Assembly (NCBI RefSeq): GCF_001659985.1
Contig: NZ_LYCS01000005.1
Location: forward strand, 168,087-232,086
Direction: 5' to 3'
From: Oceanobacillus sp. Castelsardo
GTDB taxonomy: Bacteria; Bacillota; Bacilli; Bacillales; Amphibacillaceae
Length of the DNA: 64,000 nucleotides
Shown here: positions 46,529 through 56,481 of the stretch, piece after piece
Position numbering within the stretch: position 1 is the stretch's first letter
Layout: each line of letters begins with the position of its first letter
Notes under the pieces: generated by a model
The model's database searches: none
What the model saw: the letters and a program-made list of their open reading frames with translations, nothing else
What the model was told of the DNA's origin: nothing
Position numbers and translations under genes: made by a program

Positions 46529-47497
46529 GTGAGTGAGAAACCAAAATTTGGACCAATTCATTATAGTAACGCACCAAGATATACAGGTATTAGAACCTTC
46601 ATGAAACTTCCTAATACTACAGAAACAGAAGGAGCAGATATTGCAATCGTTGGTTTACCATTTGATACAGCAGCCAGCTATCGTTCTGGATCTCGCTTTG
46701 GACCATCTAACATAAGAGAAATATCCATGCTTCTTAGACCTTCTAACGCATTCCATAAGTTAAATCCATTTGACTACTGTTCTGTTATTGATTATGGTGA
46801 TTTACCTTTAATCCCTGGCCATATCCATGAATCCTATGAAATCATGAGTAACCATTATAGTTCCCTAGCAAAAAATAAAATAATACCAATAGGTCTAGGG
46901 GGAGACCACTCCATCACCTTGGGGGAATTACGAGGTTTGGCGCAAGTTTATGGTCCATTAAGCCTTGTACATTTTGATGCACATGGTGACACCTGGGATA
47001 ACTACTGGGGAAAGAAATATACCCATGGAACACCGTTTCGAAGAGCAGCCGAAGAGGAAATAATTAATCCTAATACATCGATACAAATAGGTTTAAGGGG
47101 AACGGTCTATGATCCTAATGATTTAGATGAAGCAAAGAATATAGGATTTGATGTACTTACAACGGATGATGTTAAATCATTATCCGCTAAAAAACTTTCT
47201 GAACGAATTCAAAATAGAGTGAAGGACACTCATGTATTTTTAACTTTCGATATCGATTTCTTTGATCCTGCATATGCACCTGGTACTGGTACACCAGAAC
47301 CTGGTGGATTAACTAGTTATGAAGGTCTAAATTTTGTTAGGAATTTACCGAATTTAAATTATGTTGGTTTTGACTTAGTTGAAGTATTGCCAGCTCTTGA
47401 CCATGCAGAAATCACTTCCCATTTGGGAGCAAGTATCGTTTACGAATTCATTTCTTTAATTGCGCGTCAAAAGAAAATGAATGCGAACCAGTTGTAA
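46529..47497 (+). CDS. ureohydrolase family protein (agmatinase-like)
   Basis: 322 residues of the arginase/agmatinase fold. The binuclear metal ligands are present: GLGGDHSI, HFDAHGDT and FDIDFFDPAYAPGTGTPEPGG. The enzyme would hydrolyse a guanidino compound to urea and an amine. Agmatine, guanidinobutyrate, guanidinopropionate or guanidine are all possible. GTG start with GAGGAGAG upstream. A Na+ symporter gene follows 36 bp later, pointing to use of an imported substrate. Confidence 0.88.
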   Translation: MSEKPKFGPIHYSNAPRYTGIRTFMKLPNTTETEGADIAIVGLPFDTAASYRSGSRFGPSNIREISMLLRPSNAFHKLNPFDYCSVIDYGDLPLIPGHIHESYEIMSNHYSSLAKNKIIPIGLGGDHSITLGELRGLAQVYGPLSLVHFDAHGDTWDNYWGKKYTHGTPFRRAAEEEIINPNTSIQIGLRGTVYDPNDLDEAKNIGFDVLTTDDVKSLSAKKLSERIQNRVKDTHVFLTFDIDFFDPAYAPGTGTPEPGGLTSYEGLNFVRNLPNLNYVGFDLVEVLPALDHAEITSHLGASIVYEFISLIARQKKMNANQL

Positions 47498-47533
47498 GCG
47501 CTATCCACTAATTGTATAAAGGGGCGGTATACT

Positions 47534-48919
47534 TTGACAGGTTTTGATTTCTTCATTGTCATTTTTTACTTTGCTGTACTTATATCCATTGGTTTTATTA
47601 GTTCAAGGAAGATTAAGAACCATGCTGATTTTGTGGTTGCAGGAAGAAGACTTGGCTATGGTTCATTTATACCAGCAATGGCAGCGGTAGTACTTGGCGG
47701 TGCTTCAACCTTTGGGGGCACTGCATTAGGTTACCAATTTGGTATATCAGGTATGTGGATGGTTATGATGATCGGACTTGGAATTGTGGGCTTAGGATTA
47801 TTTTTTGCAAATAGACTAAGTGAATTAAAGGTATTTAGTGTAAGTGAGTTATTAGCAAATAAATTTGGGATAAGTAGCCGGTTCTATAGTGCTATTGTAA
47901 TGGTCGTTTATAATATTATGGTTATGGTAACTTCAACCATAGCAGTTGGAGTATTGTTTTCTACTATTTTTGATTGGACGCTTTTCTTTTCCATTGTTGT
48001 AGGTGGTATTGTTGTAGTCATTTACACATTACTAGGTGGTATGTGGGCGGTAACAATGACGGACGTTATGCAATTTTGGGTAATGACAATTGGTCTTATA
48101 CTAATATTATTACCTGTTAGTTTTTTTCAAGTAGGTGGCTTGGAAGGACTTACTTCTAGAGTAAACGAAGGATTTCTTAGCCTCTCAAATATGGGGTGGA
48201 ATACGGTTTTTTCATATTTCTTGTTATACTTCTTCGGTATGATGATTGGACAAGATGTATGGCAAAGAGCTTTTACCGGTAGAAGTAAGTCCGTTATCAG
48301 AAAAGGGACTATAGTGGCAGGAATCTACTGTGTCATTTATGGAATAGCCGGAGCACTAATAGGGACGATAGCTAGCGTTATTTTACCTAATCTTAGTGAT
48401 CCACAACAGGCTTTACCAGCCCTAATCATCAATATTCTACCAACTGGATTAATCGGTCTAACTATAGCAGCGGCTATCTCTGCAGCAATGTCCACTGCAT
48501 CAGGTACTATGATGGCTGCTTCAACCGTGTTTGTTAACGATATTATTATACCTTTGAAAAAAATTACTAACGAAAAAAGTAAAATCAAGTTAACAAGACT
48601 GATGATATTAATAGTTGGACTAACAGGAATCATTATTGCTGCAAAGCTACAAAATATCGTTATGGCTTTGGACCTTGCATATGCTCTACTTTCTGGAACT
48701 CTATTTATACCAATTATCATCGCGTTATTTTTCAGATCTATTCCAAAGAAAGTTGTCCTAACTTCAATGCTAGTTAGCTCACTTGTAGTAGTCATCAATT
48801 TAATGGTTGAAGGAATTACTTCACTGAATGCCATTATTTATGGATTAGCTGCAGGATTGCTAGTAGTAATAATAGGGAAAGTGTTAATAAGAGAATCAGG
48901 AGAATCAAAAACTACTTAA
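47534..48919 (+). CDS. sodium:solute symporter (SSS family)
   Basis: 461-residue, about 13-helix symporter (DFVVAGRRLGYGSFIPAMAAVVLGGAST, AISAAMSTASGTMMAASTVFVNDI). TTG start with AAAGGGGCGG upstream. Cotranscribed with the ureohydrolase, so it probably takes up that enzyme's guanidino substrate rather than a sugar; this is inference from context. Confidence 0.87.
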   Translation: MTGFDFFIVIFYFAVLISIGFISSRKIKNHADFVVAGRRLGYGSFIPAMAAVVLGGASTFGGTALGYQFGISGMWMVMMIGLGIVGLGLFFANRLSELKVFSVSELLANKFGISSRFYSAIVMVVYNIMVMVTSTIAVGVLFSTIFDWTLFFSIVVGGIVVVIYTLLGGMWAVTMTDVMQFWVMTIGLILILLPVSFFQVGGLEGLTSRVNEGFLSLSNMGWNTVFSYFLLYFFGMMIGQDVWQRAFTGRSKSVIRKGTIVAGIYCVIYGIAGALIGTIASVILPNLSDPQQALPALIINILPTGLIGLTIAAAISAAMSTASGTMMAASTVFVNDIIIPLKKITNEKSKIKLTRLMILIVGLTGIIIAAKLQNIVMALDLAYALLSGTLFIPIIIALFFRSIPKKVVLTSMLVSSLVVVINLMVEGITSLNAIIYGLAAGLLVVIIGKVLIRESGESKTT

Positions 48920-49500
48920 ATATATTATGGATTAAGAATTGGTGTACCGTCCTAATTTTGTGGGGTAAAACTGTAGAGATTTTAGTTTTATTTGGAAATA
49001 ACGGAGTGTTCCAAACTAAAAAGGAATGGCAATTTATTACTCTTTCTTTTGATGTCAATGGAGTACAGTCTTTACCTTTAATTAAAAAATAAATCAAGGA
49101 TGTTTCTATCAATTGGAACCTATGATAGAACGGTAGGATTAAAATCGCATTTTAAGATTGCTAAATAGGCTAGACTTAAAGGGAAACTTCTTTGTTCCGG
49201 GAATACATTTGAAATAGACCCAACGATGATTGAAGTAATTATCGCAGCTCGGGGGCAGACCATGTAATCAACCTCCTTACTTCTTTATATGTATGAAGAA
49301 GATTGTTTATCCTATTAATTGGGATGAAGATAATGCTAATCAAAACAGAGTGGGAATCTGACTGAAAAAACTGATTTTCTTCATCATTTACGTACTTTAG
49401 CGCATTAATATAACGTAGAGCCCGCATCAATTCCACGTGTTTCTGATATTGGCCTTAAATCTAGAAATTGTAATGATTTTGTGTATATGGATATAGATAA
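48920..49500. other. intergenic stretch, no clear gene
   Basis: Short protein-like scraps only; nothing recognised. Confidence 0.4.
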
Positions 49501-49503
49501 AAA

Positions 49504-49526
49504 GAGAAGTGCGTCTAACACTTCTC
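49504..49526 (-). terminator. terminator of small-ORF locus A
   Basis: GAGAAGTG/CACTTCTC stem followed by TTTTTATC on the minus strand; same structure at 63.35 kb. Confidence 0.75.
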
Positions 49527-49627
49527 CCGATGCAACCTCTACCGTCAGGGTGGTGGTTGTCTTATAGCTTTATTTCTTTCGTGAACCACCCTTATGCTTT
49601 CTACAGTGCGGGTGGTTTTCTTGTTAT

Positions 49628-49714
49628 CTAATACGTTTTTCGAAAGAGGTGTGCAGCAATTTCCCGCACAATACCCTTCCAAATTTCACGAATGATTTCA
49701 AGTAATGTTTTCAT
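49628..49714 (-). CDS. small amphipathic peptide, toxin-like (locus A)
   Basis: 28-residue frame starting MKTLLEIIREIWKGIVREIA with AGGAGG just before the ATG. Promoter TTGTAA/TATTAT with 17-bp spacer at 49764-49792. Compared with the copies at 63.4 and 63.9 kb, one A is missing from an A-run, so the frame ends at FRKTY and loses the basic tail (KKTTxRR...KGGS). A helix with one hydrophobic face is predicted. The 3' UTR holds the conserved hairpins and an oppositely directed transcript is possible. Family not recognised. Confidence 0.55.
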   Translation of the reverse strand: MKTLLEIIREIWKGIVREIAAHLFRKTY

Positions 49715-49749
49715 ATCGCCTCCTTTCCTCAAATGGAAAGAAGAGCGAT

Positions 49750-50244
49750 AACCAACCACCTTCATAATATTCAATTTACCATATTTTTACAATACTATGA
49801 TCTACTAATCTTCGAAAAAACCATCAAATAATCTACTTCGGCATCTAAAAAACATTAACGTGGTGGGAATCTATCCCAGCAGTATTATGCACTTTCAAAT
49901 AGTGTTGTATTGTCTCAGCTTAGTAGGGGCTGACCCTGAAATCCATTTCCATATATAGCCTTATGTACTGAAATAGCAGATGGAACGAACTTTGGAATGT
50001 ATGTATGGATGGAGATTGGATTTACAAAAAAAATAGTGCAGTACTTTGCTGATTTTATGCAAAATGCTGCACCTTGATTAACAACTCAGATAATTGTCGT
50101 TCGTTAAATTTTGTTTCCTTTGTTTGATCCTTTTTTACTGGTTCTAAATTTAGAACGGTATGGCGCTGCTTTTTCATGTCCGCTTTAACTCTTTAAGACA
50201 GTGAACGCTGACGCTGGCAAAACCCATAGACCTATAACCTTAAA
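49750..50244. other. intergenic stretch
   Basis: Holds the locus A promoter, a GTGCAG...GCTGCAC inverted repeat near 50035-50075 and the palindrome GTTCTAAATTTAGAAC near 50138. These could be ends of a lost insertion sequence; no gene found. Confidence 0.35.
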
Positions 50245-51570
50245 TTAATGATTAACAACTGGGCTATTATAGTGCAGGTTTCTCCCAGAAGTGAATTCTG
50301 GTAGTAAATTTCCATGTGCATCAATTAACTCTTTTGTCATATCCCATATTTCCTCAAGTGAGAGAACAGAAGCAGTGTGTGGGTCCATCATTACAGCCTG
50401 ATAAACATAATCAATATTTTTAGTTAAAACAGCTTCAACGGTTAGTTGTTGTACATTGATATTTGTCATATTTATCGCGGCTAATTGTGGAGGTAATTTA
50501 CCAACATAACAAGGTTGAATTCCTCCTTTATTAACTAAGCATGGAACCTCGACACATGCATCATTTGGTAAGTTTGTAATCAAACCTGTATTTGCTACAT
50601 TCCCCCAAATAACACGATCTGTACCTGTTACGATTGAATGGATGATTGGTGCACCATATTCGTGACTTTTCTCTACCTCAATTGTTTCTCCATTTTCCAC
50701 TTTAATCTTGGTTTGCTTAAACTTTTCTAGATTCTTTTCACTTCTGTGAATATATTCATCAATCGGAATATCAAACTGTTGAACAAGTTCGTCTCTTTTA
50801 ATAAAATATGGCGTGTATTCAGACATATGCTCACTTGATTCTGTAACAAAATAATTCAACCTTCTCATCATTTCAAAACGTACTTTATCTTTACTAAAGA
50901 TTTCCTTTTTCTCCATCGCTTCAAAAAGTTTCGGATATAAATCCTCACCATTACGTTTTAATTCTAGAAACCATGCCATATGATTAATTCCAGCAACCTT
51001 ATAATCTAATTCATCGACTGAAATATTCAAGTAGGATGCAAGATCATCAGCAGTATTTTGTACACTATGACATAGACCAACAGATTTAATAGATGTCGCT
51101 TTAGAAACTGCATGCATTAACATGGCCATTGGATTTGTATAGTTTAATAGATATGCATCTGGACAAACTTCTTCCATGTCTTTGCATATATCAAGCAGTA
51201 CTGGAATGGTACGAAGTGAGCGAAATACACCACCCACACCTAGAGTATCAGCAATTGTCTGGTTAAGTCCATATTTTTTAGGGATTTCAAAGTCAGTTAC
51301 GGTTGCTTCATGCATTCCTACTTGAATTAAATTCAATACAAAGTCTGCATCTTTAAGTGCTTGTTTTCTATCCGTGGTAGCGAATACTCGGGCTTTTTTC
51401 CCTCTGATTAAATTACTAGCCATTTTTTCTGCTGTATTTAGTCTATCTTCATTGATATCTGTTAACGAAAAAGTGGTATCTGATAACTCTGGATAAGAAA
51501 TAATATCAGAAATCAATCTTTTTGCAAATACAACACTTCCTGCACCTATAATAGTGACTTTTGTCATCAT
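50245..51570 (-). CDS. melA: GH4 alpha-galactosidase
   Basis: 441-residue NAD- and metal-dependent GH4 enzyme. The NAD motif VTIIGAGSVVFAKRL is at the N-terminus, DTLGVGGVFRSLRTIP follows, and the metal/substrate motif is GLCHSVQ near residue 173, the CHSV form found in MelA alpha-galactosidases. It releases galactose from melibiose or raffinose-type sugars by an oxidation-elimination route. AGGAG precedes ATG. Last gene of the operon for an ABC sugar importer; its product would feed galKETM elsewhere in the window. Confidence 0.92.
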   Translation of the reverse strand: MMTKVTIIGAGSVVFAKRLISDIISYPELSDTTFSLTDINEDRLNTAEKMASNLIRGKKARVFATTDRKQALKDADFVLNLIQVGMHEATVTDFEIPKKYGLNQTIADTLGVGGVFRSLRTIPVLLDICKDMEEVCPDAYLLNYTNPMAMLMHAVSKATSIKSVGLCHSVQNTADDLASYLNISVDELDYKVAGINHMAWFLELKRNGEDLYPKLFEAMEKKEIFSKDKVRFEMMRRLNYFVTESSEHMSEYTPYFIKRDELVQQFDIPIDEYIHRSEKNLEKFKQTKIKVENGETIEVEKSHEYGAPIIHSIVTGTDRVIWGNVANTGLITNLPNDACVEVPCLVNKGGIQPCYVGKLPPQLAAINMTNINVQQLTVEAVLTKNIDYVYQAVMMDPHTASVLSLEEIWDMTKELIDAHGNLLPEFTSGRNLHYNSPVVNH

Positions 51571-51591
51571 ATATCTCTCCTCAAATTAAAT

Positions 51592-52515
51592 TTATTCCTT
51601 CATTCCAGAACCAACAAAGCCCTGAATAAAATAACGTTGGAAAAACAAAAATACAAGTAAAATAGGAATAACAGATAATAAAGTAAGCGGCATTATTTGG
51701 GTCCACTCAATGTAATGTTCTCCTTTTACCATAGCTAGGCCTAATTGAACTGTGTACATACTTTTTTCGGAGACAACAATAAGTGGCCATGCTAATTCAT
51801 TCCATCTCCACATAAATGTAAAAATAACGAGTACTGCAATTAACGGCTTAATGTTTGGTAAGATTACTTTTAGGAAAATTTTAAATTCACTTGCCCCATC
51901 AATTCTTGCAGCCTCAATTAATGAGTTAGGTACATTTAAAATGTATTGTCTTGCCAAAAACAAGCCAAATGCCTCTGCAGCTCTAGGAACAATTAAACCA
52001 GCATAACTATTAATCCAATCTAGTTCTTTTAAAATAAAGAAATTAGGTATCATTGTTATTTGAACTGGAATCATCAATGTACTAAGTACCATCAGAAATA
52101 AAAAATTTTTCCCCTTGAAGTTATATTTTGCAAAGGCGTAACCAGCTAGGCAATTTATAAACACAGTAAGTACTACAGCTAAAATACTAACTATTAAAGA
52201 ATTGCCAATATAGCCCAGGAAAGGTGCTGCATCAAGTGCCTCCACAAAATTACTCCATCTCAACTCTTTTGGGAAAAGGCTAACATCTTTCGAGCTAACC
52301 TCTTCAGGAGATTTTAAAGATGTAGATAACATCCAAAAGAAAGGCATGATAAATAATAGAGACATAAAACATAGGGCGATAAATGCAATAGTCTTTTTAG
52401 CAGAAAATGTCCGTTTCCTTCTACTAGGCTTCATGTTTGTTTTTGGTTGAAAGTTATTTTGTAGGTTCGTTTCTGGATGTTCTTCATGGGAAATAGTAGT
52501 CGCCGTTGACCTCAT
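51592..52515 (-). CDS. CUT1 ABC sugar transporter permease (MalG-like)
   Basis: 307 residues, a 60-residue N-terminal extension then six helices and the EAA loop EAARIDGASEFKIFLKVILP that docks the ATPase. Start overlaps the preceding permease stop by 4 bp. Partner of the MalF-like permease and binding protein for alpha-galactosides. Confidence 0.92.
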   Translation of the reverse strand: MRSTATTISHEEHPETNLQNNFQPKTNMKPSRRKRTFSAKKTIAFIALCFMSLLFIMPFFWMLSTSLKSPEEVSSKDVSLFPKELRWSNFVEALDAAPFLGYIGNSLIVSILAVVLTVFINCLAGYAFAKYNFKGKNFLFLMVLSTLMIPVQITMIPNFFILKELDWINSYAGLIVPRAAEAFGLFLARQYILNVPNSLIEAARIDGASEFKIFLKVILPNIKPLIAVLVIFTFMWRWNELAWPLIVVSEKSMYTVQLGLAMVKGEHYIEWTQIMPLTLLSVIPILLVFLFFQRYFIQGFVGSGMKE

Positions 52516-53396
52516 GAATCATCCCTCCCTATCCTAAGCTGTATAGCAGTTAATACCATAATAATTAAGAAGAAGACGGTACCAATAGCTGAGGCATAGC
52601 CCATGTCACCTTCAACAAATGCTTTTTGGTAAATATATTGAACGATGACTGTTGTAGAGGTTCCTGGACCACCATTCGTCATTGTATAGATTAGGTCAAA
52701 GACCATGAAGCCATGAATAACCTCCATCACTACGATAAAGACAGTTGTTGGTTTGATCATGGGTAATGTAATTCTCCAGAACTTCTGCCAATCATTAGCC
52801 CCGTCAATATCTGCTGCCTCATAAAGACTATCTGGTACAGCTTGGAGTCCAGCTAAATAAATTACTAAACAATATCCAATTCTTAGCCACAATGTTGTAA
52901 TGATAATTGCTGGCATTGCCCAAGTAGTTGAAGTTAACCAGTCTACTGATTCAATACCAAAGATAGATAGTACTTCATTAAATAGTCCATAGTGCGGATT
53001 AAACATCCATGTCCAAATTAGTCCTGCCGCTGTCATAGAGACAACAACGGGCGCAAAGAAGATCGTTCTAAATATTGGGCGTAGAGGAATCTTGCGGTTA
53101 AGCAAGATAGCCCCTAATAAACCGAATGCAGCACTCAGAGGAACAGTGGCAGCTGTGTAATATACGGTATTGCCAAGCGATATCCAGAATACCTTATCAG
53201 AAAAAAGTTTTACAAAGTTTTGAAATCCAGTGAACTCCGGTGCCCCAAGAATACCCCAATCATGGAAACTGATGTAAATGGTGAAAATGATTGGAATAAT
53301 CATAAATACTAAAAATAATATGACGTTTGGTGCAATAAATATATATGGGGCAATTGCTATTGAGTTCTTTTTATACCAATTTTTTATTAAATACAT
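52512..53396 (-). CDS. CUT1 ABC sugar transporter permease (MalF-like)
   Basis: 294 residues, six helices, EAA loop EAADIDGANDWQKFWRITLP. Lies between the binding protein and the MalG-like permease, overlapping the latter by 4 bp. No ATPase gene is in the operon; such CUT1 systems commonly borrow a shared MsmX-type ATPase. Confidence 0.92.
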   Translation of the reverse strand: MYLIKNWYKKNSIAIAPYIFIAPNVILFLVFMIIPIIFTIYISFHDWGILGAPEFTGFQNFVKLFSDKVFWISLGNTVYYTAATVPLSAAFGLLGAILLNRKIPLRPIFRTIFFAPVVVSMTAAGLIWTWMFNPHYGLFNEVLSIFGIESVDWLTSTTWAMPAIIITTLWLRIGYCLVIYLAGLQAVPDSLYEAADIDGANDWQKFWRITLPMIKPTTVFIVVMEVIHGFMVFDLIYTMTNGGPGTSTTVIVQYIYQKAFVEGDMGYASAIGTVFFLIIMVLTAIQLRIGRDDS

Positions 53397-53410
53397 AGCT
53401 CTAACCCCTT

Positions 53411-54733
53411 TTAGTTTTCTTCAAGAATAGAGTTTATCCTTTCATTGAAACTGTTAGCGGCATTTTCAGGTGTCGTATTCGAAATAAATAATTCCTCTAA
53501 CGTATCTCCTAAAGCTTGATTTATCTTAGAAAAGTTGTTAGTTGTTACCGTTTCAGCTAATTCCTCAGGTACTGTCTGTGATTGTTCGATAAACAGGTTA
53601 AGCATTTCTTGATCCTCAATTGCATAGTTGAATGGTTCAGTAATATCAGTACGAGCGGGTAGGAATAAACCTTTCTCTACAAACGCCTTCATTACTTCCG
53701 GTTCACCCATGTAAGATAAAAACTTCTTAGCAGCTTCACTATGTTTAGAAGCAGCTGGAATCGCCATACCATTACCTCCTAAGTCAGATGCTGCTGACTC
53801 CTTAATTGGCATGTATGTAACGCCCCATTCAAAATCCTTCATATCAGATTCGTATTTAGGTATCATCCAGTTTCCTGATATTAAGAGTCCAACATTTCCA
53901 GAAGAAAATAACATATTAAAATCATCTGAACCCTTCATACTATTACCTTGGGTCATATGGTTTTTAAACATATCCTGTAGAAATGTAAATGATTCAATAG
54001 CCTCTGGCGTATCTACATTTCCTTGTGTTGAGTCTTCATTTAGTATGGTTGCTCCGTTTTGGAAGAAAAATGGTAGCGCACGATAAGCAGAAGTCTCTGA
54101 CCAGTTTACTGCAATTCCACTATCAGCTAGTCCAGCATCCTCAATTTTTGATGCTACATCAATAAACTCCTCCCATGTCCATGCTTCTTCAGGTATACTT
54201 GGAGCCTCGATACCTAGTTCATCTAAATAAGTTTTATTATAGAATACAGCTAATGTATCAGTGTGATGTGGTAGACCATAGATTTTACTTTCAGAGGTAA
54301 CCGCAGTTAATAAGCTAGGATTGTAGTTTTCCTTTTCTGATTCAAATAAATCCGTAACATCTAGTAAAGCACCTTCACTAGCAAATTCTCCAAACTTTTG
54401 GTATTGTATTCTGAATACATCTGGTGAATCATCAGCGGCAATTCTTGTTTGTATTTTAGTATAATAGTCTCCTGATGATGGAGGTGGTACTTGGTTGGCT
54501 TTAATGTCAATATCCGGATTCTTTTCCTCAAAATCTTCAATCATGTCTAAAAATGCCTCTTCCTCACCACCGGCAGCAGCCCAGTATACAAACTCCACTG
54601 TTTCTTTATCACTATCTCCTGCAGAATTTGATTCTACACCACTACCGTCAGACGCCCCTGCACACCCTGCTAAAAATAATCCCATCATAAGGGATACAAA
54701 AAGAATAAAACCAGCTTTATTAAACACCTTCAT
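53411..54733 (-). CDS. extracellular sugar-binding lipoprotein
   Basis: About 440 residues: lipoprotein signal with lipobox LAGC (Cys 24), then a CUT1-type solute-binding fold (FVYWAAAGGEEEAFLDMIEDFE, YGLPHHTDTLAVFYNKTYLDE). Anchored outside the membrane it delivers oligosaccharide to the two permeases. ATG 54733 is given; TTG 54763, ten residues upstream, has a stronger RBS (AGGAGG, 7 bp) and may be the real start. Confidence 0.9.
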   Translation of the reverse strand: MKVFNKAGFILFVSLMMGLFLAGCAGASDGSGVESNSAGDSDKETVEFVYWAAAGGEEEAFLDMIEDFEEKNPDIDIKANQVPPPSSGDYYTKIQTRIAADDSPDVFRIQYQKFGEFASEGALLDVTDLFESEKENYNPSLLTAVTSESKIYGLPHHTDTLAVFYNKTYLDELGIEAPSIPEEAWTWEEFIDVASKIEDAGLADSGIAVNWSETSAYRALPFFFQNGATILNEDSTQGNVDTPEAIESFTFLQDMFKNHMTQGNSMKGSDDFNMLFSSGNVGLLISGNWMIPKYESDMKDFEWGVTYMPIKESAASDLGGNGMAIPAASKHSEAAKKFLSYMGEPEVMKAFVEKGLFLPARTDITEPFNYAIEDQEMLNLFIEQSQTVPEELAETVTTNNFSKINQALGDTLEELFISNTTPENAANSFNERINSILEEN

Positions 54734-54827
54734 TTTAATTCCCCCTTTTTTAGACGCTTCCAAAGTAATGCCTCCTCTAAGTGACTATGCTAGGTTAATT
54801 GATATTACTATCAAGTTTTCCCTCCCT

Positions 54828-55856
54828 TTATTTATTATTTTTATTGTTACCGCAACTTTTGCGGACAATTAATTCGGTTGGCAAATATGTCGTTAAAGGC
54901 AGTGTGATTTCACTCATAATTCGTTGTGAAAGTAATTTAACGGAAATTCTCCCCAATTCCTCTTTATGTACACGAACAGTAGTTAAAGGTGGATTTAAAA
55001 ATGGTGACATTTCTAAATCATCAAAGGAAATAATAGATATGTCTTTAGGAATGGTTAATCCTTTTTCCTGTATTGCTTTATAGGCACCATAGCTCATCCT
55101 ATCACTAGCAATGAATATTGCAGTAGGAAGGTGACCGAATGACAAGATTTCCTTCATAGCCTGATAACCACCATTTACCGTAAAACTACCATTCTTAATC
55201 CATTCCCTTTTTAAAGGAATATTAGAGTTTCTAAGGGCTTGTTCATATCCTTGATACCGAGATTCCCCGGTAATAACTCCTTCAGATAGTTCATTCCCAC
55301 CAATAAAAGCAATGTTCCGATGACCAAGGTTTAAGAGATGATTAACTGCCATCATCGCACTTTCTATAAAATCAATGGTGACATAGTCAATTGATATAGA
55401 AGGAATGCCTCCAACAGAAATGATTACTGAAACCTGTTCTTTCAAGGCTTGAAGAGAAGAATTATTAATTGGACCAACAACAATAATTGCAGTGTCATCT
55501 CCAGCGAATTTAGAGGGCAACATACTTCCCTCCAATTCCTGCTCATCCAATGTGAATCTTATATTTAATCCCTGATTCATCAATTCCTGTTCAATACCAT
55601 AGATAATTTCTGAAAAATATGGATCCTTATATTTATTCTTTGAGTTATTTAATATAAGACCAACTTGCATTTCAGAAATATTTCTGTTTTTTTCCATATG
55701 TTTCATATGTTTTTTATATCCTAGTTCTCTAGAAATATTAAAAATATCATTTCGAATTTCCTCATCAATTGATGTTGGAGTATTATTCAGTACTCTAGAT
55801 ACTGTTGATACAGAAACATTAACCCTTTCGGCAATATCTTTTAATGTAACTTTCAT
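54828..55856 (-). CDS. LacI-family regulator of the alpha-galactoside operon
   Basis: 342 residues with HTH TLKDIAERVNVSVSTVSRVL and a sugar-binding domain (EGVITGESRYQGYEQ, AIFIASDRMSYGAYKAI). RBS GGAGGAG before ATG. First gene before the binding protein, permeases and melA, all on the same strand; probably represses the whole set until an alpha-galactoside or galactose binds. Confidence 0.88.
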   Translation of the reverse strand: MKVTLKDIAERVNVSVSTVSRVLNNTPTSIDEEIRNDIFNISRELGYKKHMKHMEKNRNISEMQVGLILNNSKNKYKDPYFSEIIYGIEQELMNQGLNIRFTLDEQELEGSMLPSKFAGDDTAIIVVGPINNSSLQALKEQVSVIISVGGIPSISIDYVTIDFIESAMMAVNHLLNLGHRNIAFIGGNELSEGVITGESRYQGYEQALRNSNIPLKREWIKNGSFTVNGGYQAMKEILSFGHLPTAIFIASDRMSYGAYKAIQEKGLTIPKDISIISFDDLEMSPFLNPPLTTVRVHKEELGRISVKLLSQRIMSEITLPLTTYLPTELIVRKSCGNNKNNK

Positions 55857-55875
55857 AAATTCTCCTCCAGTTTTT

Positions 55876-55935
55876 CAGAAAAACAATGGAAATTTTCTGT
55901 ATTTTTATTTTATATTATTCAGAATAAGAAATCAA
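55876..55935 (-). promoter_or_regulatory. promoter and possible operator of the mel operon
   Basis: TTGATT (55930-55935) and TAAAAT (55907-55912) are 17 bp apart on the minus strand; CAGAAAA/TTTTCTG arms (55876-55899) lie at the transcription start. Confidence 0.5.
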
Positions 55936-56205
55936 TACAATTTTGTGAATTAATTATTTATTATGAAAATTGCTACCAACCCTACCAGAACATAGTTAGC
56001 CTTTAATACATGTTTGACAAAAATTTGAAGAGTGAAGTGATACCAAATGATTAGGACATTAAACCGTACTTTCCTAAGTATATTTAAATCATATTTACAA
56101 ACATATTTACGATTATTTTACACGCATAAGACTGATGTATAAATTAAATTTTTAGTTGGAAAAAACTTTTAAACTGTTAAATTTAATATAATACTTCTCA
56201 CGAGT

Positions 56206-56297
56206 GCCGATATCAGAGCCTAAATACCGATATAAACCCACATGTGCTGATACCCCGAGCATGAATACCGATATAATCCCCTCGCGTGCTGATATCG
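56206..56297. repeat. short 42-bp array, two and a half units
   Basis: GCYGATA starts at 56206, 56246 and 56288 (spacing 40 and 42). Sequence (ATACCGATATAA...) matches the large array at 61.9-62.4 kb. The last unit runs straight into a hairpin repeat. Confidence 0.85.
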
Positions 56298-56327
56298 TGG
56301 GACGAGGAAAACCCGTCCCCCTAAGAG
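56298..56327 (+). repeat. hairpin repeat, copy 19
   Basis: TGGGACGAGGAAAACCCGTC and CCCCTAAGAG; the junction GATATCGTGGGACGAGG is the same as at 62386. Confidence 0.75.
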
Positions 56328-56481
56328 TCTAACCCTAGGGAGCTTCATTCTTAAGCTTTAATTTTTATGGTAGAACCTCACGATTTGGAAAAATAAATGA
56401 ATTTAAAATTCGTTCTAATACTTCCCATAATTAAATAGGAATAGTATCGAGTGTTTTTAATGAAATGAGGAGGTGAATGAA

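Noticed and set aside
48912-49112. 66-aa minus-strand frame
   Set aside because: No RBS or recognisable motif; may be a scrap of a lost gene.
50030-50150. Insertion sequence ends
   Set aside because: Inverted sequences near 50035-50075 and 50138 are suggestive, but no transposase or target duplication was seen.
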